From positions 1 through 39,377 of the forward strand of contig BNBH01000045.1 of the NCBI GenBank assembly GCA_014655195.1: a stretch of 39,377 nucleotides of DNA. The letters are read 5' to 3'. The position numbers and the translations under genes were made by a program. The DNA is from Streptomyces cellulosae (GTDB lineage: Bacteria > Actinomycetota > Actinomycetes > Streptomycetales > Streptomycetaceae). Under the pieces are notes generated by a model. It did no database searches, was not told where the DNA came from, and was given only the letters and a program-made list of their open reading frames with translations. Below are positions 37,407 to 39,377 of the stretch, one piece after another (position 1 is the stretch's first letter; each line of letters opens with the position of its first letter).

Positions 37407-39092
37407 TTGAGTCATCCGCATCCTGAACTCGGCCCGCCCCCGCCGCTCCCCAAAGGCGGCCTGCGGGTCACCCCGCTCGGCGGCCTCGGCGAGATCGGCC
37501 GCAACATGACGGTCTTCGAGTACGGCGGCCGTCTGCTGATCGTCGACTGCGGAGTGCTCTTCCCCGAGGAGGAACAGCCCGGAATCGACCTGATCCTGCC
37601 CGACTTCTCGTCCATCCGGGACCGTCTCGACGACATCGAGGGCATCGTCCTCACCCATGGTCACGAGGACCACATCGGCGGCGTCCCCTTCCTGCTGCGC
37701 GAGAAGCCGGACATCCCGCTGATCGGCTCCAAGCTCACCCTCGCCCTGATCGAGGCCAAGCTCCAGGAGCACCGCATCCGCCCGTACACCCTCCAGGTCG
37801 CGGAGGGGCAGCGCGAGCGCATCGGCCCCTTCGACTGCGAGTTCGTGGCGGTCAACCACTCCATCCCGGACGCGCTGGCCGTCGCCATCCGCACGCCCGC
37901 CGGCATGGCGGTGCACACGGGCGACTTCAAGATGGACCAGCTCCCGCTGGACAACCGCCTCACGGACCTGCACGCGTTCGCCCGGCTCAGCGAGGAGGGC
38001 ATCGACCTCCTCCTCTCCGACTCCACGAACGCCGAGGTCCCGGGCTTCGTCCCGCCCGAGCGCGACATCTCCAACGTGCTGCGCCAGGTCTTCGCCGGCG
38101 CCCGCAAGCGGATCATCGTGGCGAGCTTCGCCAGCCACGTCCACCGCATCCAGCAGATCCTGGACGCCGCCTACGAGTACGGCCGCCGGGTCGCCTTCGT
38201 CGGCCGCTCGATGGTGCGGAACATGGGCATCGCCCGTGACCTGGGCTATCTCAAGGTGCCTCCGGGTCTGGTCGTGGACGTCAAGACGCTCGACGACCTC
38301 CCCGACAGCGAGGTGGTCCTGGTCTGCACGGGCTCCCAGGGCGAGCCGATGGCCGCGCTGTCCCGCATGGCCAACCGCGACCACCAGATCCGCATCGTCG
38401 AGGGCGACACGGTGATCCTGGCGTCGTCGCTGATCCCCGGCAACGAGAACGCGGTCTACCGCGTGATCAACGGCCTGACCCGCTGGGGAGCCAACGTCGT
38501 CCACAAGGGCAATGCCAAGGTGCACGTCTCCGGACACGCCTCGGCCGGCGAGCTGCTGTACTTCTACAACATCTGCCGCCCGAAGAACCTGATGCCGGTC
38601 CATGGCGAGTGGCGCCATCTGCGCTCCAACGCCGAACTGGGCGCCCTCACCGGCGTCCCGCACGACCGCATCGTCATCGCCGAGGACGGCGTGGTCGTCG
38701 ACCTCGTCCAGGGCAAGGCCAAGATCGTCGGCAAGGTCCAGGCGGGCTACGTCTACGTCGACGGCCTCTCCGTCGGTGACGTCGGTGAACCGGCGCTCAA
38801 GGACCGCAAGATCCTCGGCGACGAGGGCATCATCTCGGTGTTCGTGGTCCTGGACGCCTCCACCGGCAAGATCACCGGCGGACCGCACATCCAGGCCCGC
38901 GGCTCCGGCATCGAGGACTCGGCGTTCGGCGATGTGATCCCGCGGATCACCGAGACGCTCGAGCGCACGGCGCAGGACGGGATCGTCGACCCCCACCAGC
39001 TGCAGCAGCTCATCCGCCGCACGCTGGGCAAGTGGGTCTCCGACACCTACCGCCGCCGGCCGATGATCCTGCCCGTGGTGGTCGAGGTCTGA
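37407..39092 (+). CDS. rnj: Ribonuclease J
   Basis: 561-residue RNase J, a metallo-beta-lactamase/beta-CASP nuclease with endonuclease and 5'-3' exonuclease activity in mRNA decay and rRNA maturation. The metal motif H84-G-H86-E-D88-H89 is intact. VNHSIPDALAVAIRTPAG carries the next metal ligand. The beta-CASP part contains SDSTNAEVPG, FASHVHRIQQ and HVSGHASAGELL. The C-terminal domain ends RRPMILPVVVEV. TTG 37407 is chosen because GAGGAG lies 6 nt upstream and MSHPHPELG matches my memory of the 561-residue S. coelicolor enzyme; a longer in-frame reading crosses the leader hairpin. Followed by a terminator and the rRNA-operon leader. Confidence 0.97.
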   Translation: MSHPHPELGPPPPLPKGGLRVTPLGGLGEIGRNMTVFEYGGRLLIVDCGVLFPEEEQPGIDLILPDFSSIRDRLDDIEGIVLTHGHEDHIGGVPFLLREKPDIPLIGSKLTLALIEAKLQEHRIRPYTLQVAEGQRERIGPFDCEFVAVNHSIPDALAVAIRTPAGMAVHTGDFKMDQLPLDNRLTDLHAFARLSEEGIDLLLSDSTNAEVPGFVPPERDISNVLRQVFAGARKRIIVASFASHVHRIQQILDAAYEYGRRVAFVGRSMVRNMGIARDLGYLKVPPGLVVDVKTLDDLPDSEVVLVCTGSQGEPMAALSRMANRDHQIRIVEGDTVILASSLIPGNENAVYRVINGLTRWGANVVHKGNAKVHVSGHASAGELLYFYNICRPKNLMPVHGEWRHLRSNAELGALTGVPHDRIVIAEDGVVVDLVQGKAKIVGKVQAGYVYVDGLSVGDVGEPALKDRKILGDEGIISVFVVLDASTGKITGGPHIQARGSGIEDSAFGDVIPRITETLERTAQDGIVDPHQLQQLIRRTLGKWVSDTYRRRPMILPVVVEV

Positions 39093-39126
39093 CGGACCGT
39101 CGGACGCCGCACACGCGTCAACCGGC

Positions 39127-39162
39127 AGCGGGGCGCCTCGATTTGCATCGGGGCGCCCCGCT
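39127..39162 (+). terminator. RNase J terminator
   Basis: 11-bp perfect stem AGCGGGGCGCC / GGCGCCCCGCT with an inner CGAT/ATCG helix closing a TTGC loop. It lies 35 nt after the stop and insulates RNase J from the downstream promoters. Confidence 0.85.
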
Positions 39163-39258
39163 CCAGTACGTTTACAACTCCTCCCGAGCGGGCACCCGGC
39201 CACTTCATGCGGTCGGACACCAGTGCCCGGTGAGGGTGGGAAAACCGGCTCAGAATCT

Positions 39259-39351
39259 CTGATAAAGTCGGGTCCGCCGGAAAGGAAAGCGCGAAAGCGT
39301 CGACCTGGAAAGCACCGAGGAAATCGGATCGGAAAGATCTGATAGAGTCGG
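39259..39351 (+). promoter_or_regulatory. Probable rRNA operon (rrn) tandem promoters / leader
   Basis: Two near-identical 13-mers, CTGATAAAGTCGG (39259-39271) and CTGATAGAGTCGG (39339-39351), occur 80 bp apart; each contains a -10-like TAAAGT/TAGAGT. The surrounding purine-rich text, with GGAAAGGAAAGC and AAGACCGAAGGGAAGC, matches what I remember of Streptomyces rrn leaders ahead of 16S rRNA. The 16S gene itself would start beyond the right edge. The -35 elements are weak by eye, as is common for these promoters. Confidence 0.7.
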
Positions 39352-39377
39352 AAACGCAAGACCGAAGGGAAGCGCCC

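Noticed and set aside
37353..39359. 668-codon minus-strand ORF
   Set aside because: Antisense shadow of RNase J.

Overview
The window is high-GC (mostly near 70%) actinobacterial chromosome, almost certainly Streptomyces. The evidence is the frequent GTG/TTG starts, an ESX-type (type VII) secretion locus with two mycosins, the rpsO-pnp-M16 protease-dapB-thyX-dapA-RNase J gene order, and a right edge that reads like the leader of a Streptomyces rRNA operon. As I recall it, this order matches the S. coelicolor region around pnp and RNase J; I could not run an alignment.

Layout. (1) 1-5206: a minus-strand oligopeptide/dipeptide ABC transporter operon: binding protein, two permeases, and an ATPase that runs off the left edge with an unusual tail of 9-residue repeats. 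(2) 5320-28419: the type VII secretion locus. A minus arm carries eccE, an unknown protein and a very large ParA/MinD-like ATPase with proline-rich repeats. A plus arm carries eccB, mycP, a small helical protein, a large WXG-bearing candidate substrate, a second mycosin and two WXG100 proteins, ending at a strong terminator. A second minus arm carries eccC, a 23-codon mini-ORF, a small accessory protein, a 779-residue WXG-headed protein and an AT-rich lipoprotein gene. eccD lies divergent to eccC. Core parts EccB, EccC, EccD, EccE, MycP and the Esx pair are all present; no EccA is seen. (3) 28421-39377: housekeeping genes: a lone DUF397 gene, rpsO, pnp, an M16 zinc protease, dapB, a small membrane protein, a PH-like membrane protein, thyX, dapA and RNase J, then rRNA-operon promoter motifs.

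How the parts fit: EccC supplies three ATPase modules, EccB/D/E form the membrane channel, and the mycosins are surface-anchored proteases. The Esx pair, the 576-residue protein and the 779-residue protein are the likely cargo. PNPase and RNase J form an RNA-turnover group, and both have strongly structured leaders.

The most unusual element is an array of eight 17-18 nt hairpins at 29465-29640 in the rpsO-pnp spacer. They repeat every 22-23 nt, and sequence changes on one side of the stem are matched on the other. Second is the 19156-22624 module, which has the layout of a type VII effector with an accessory protein and a possible immunity lipoprotein.
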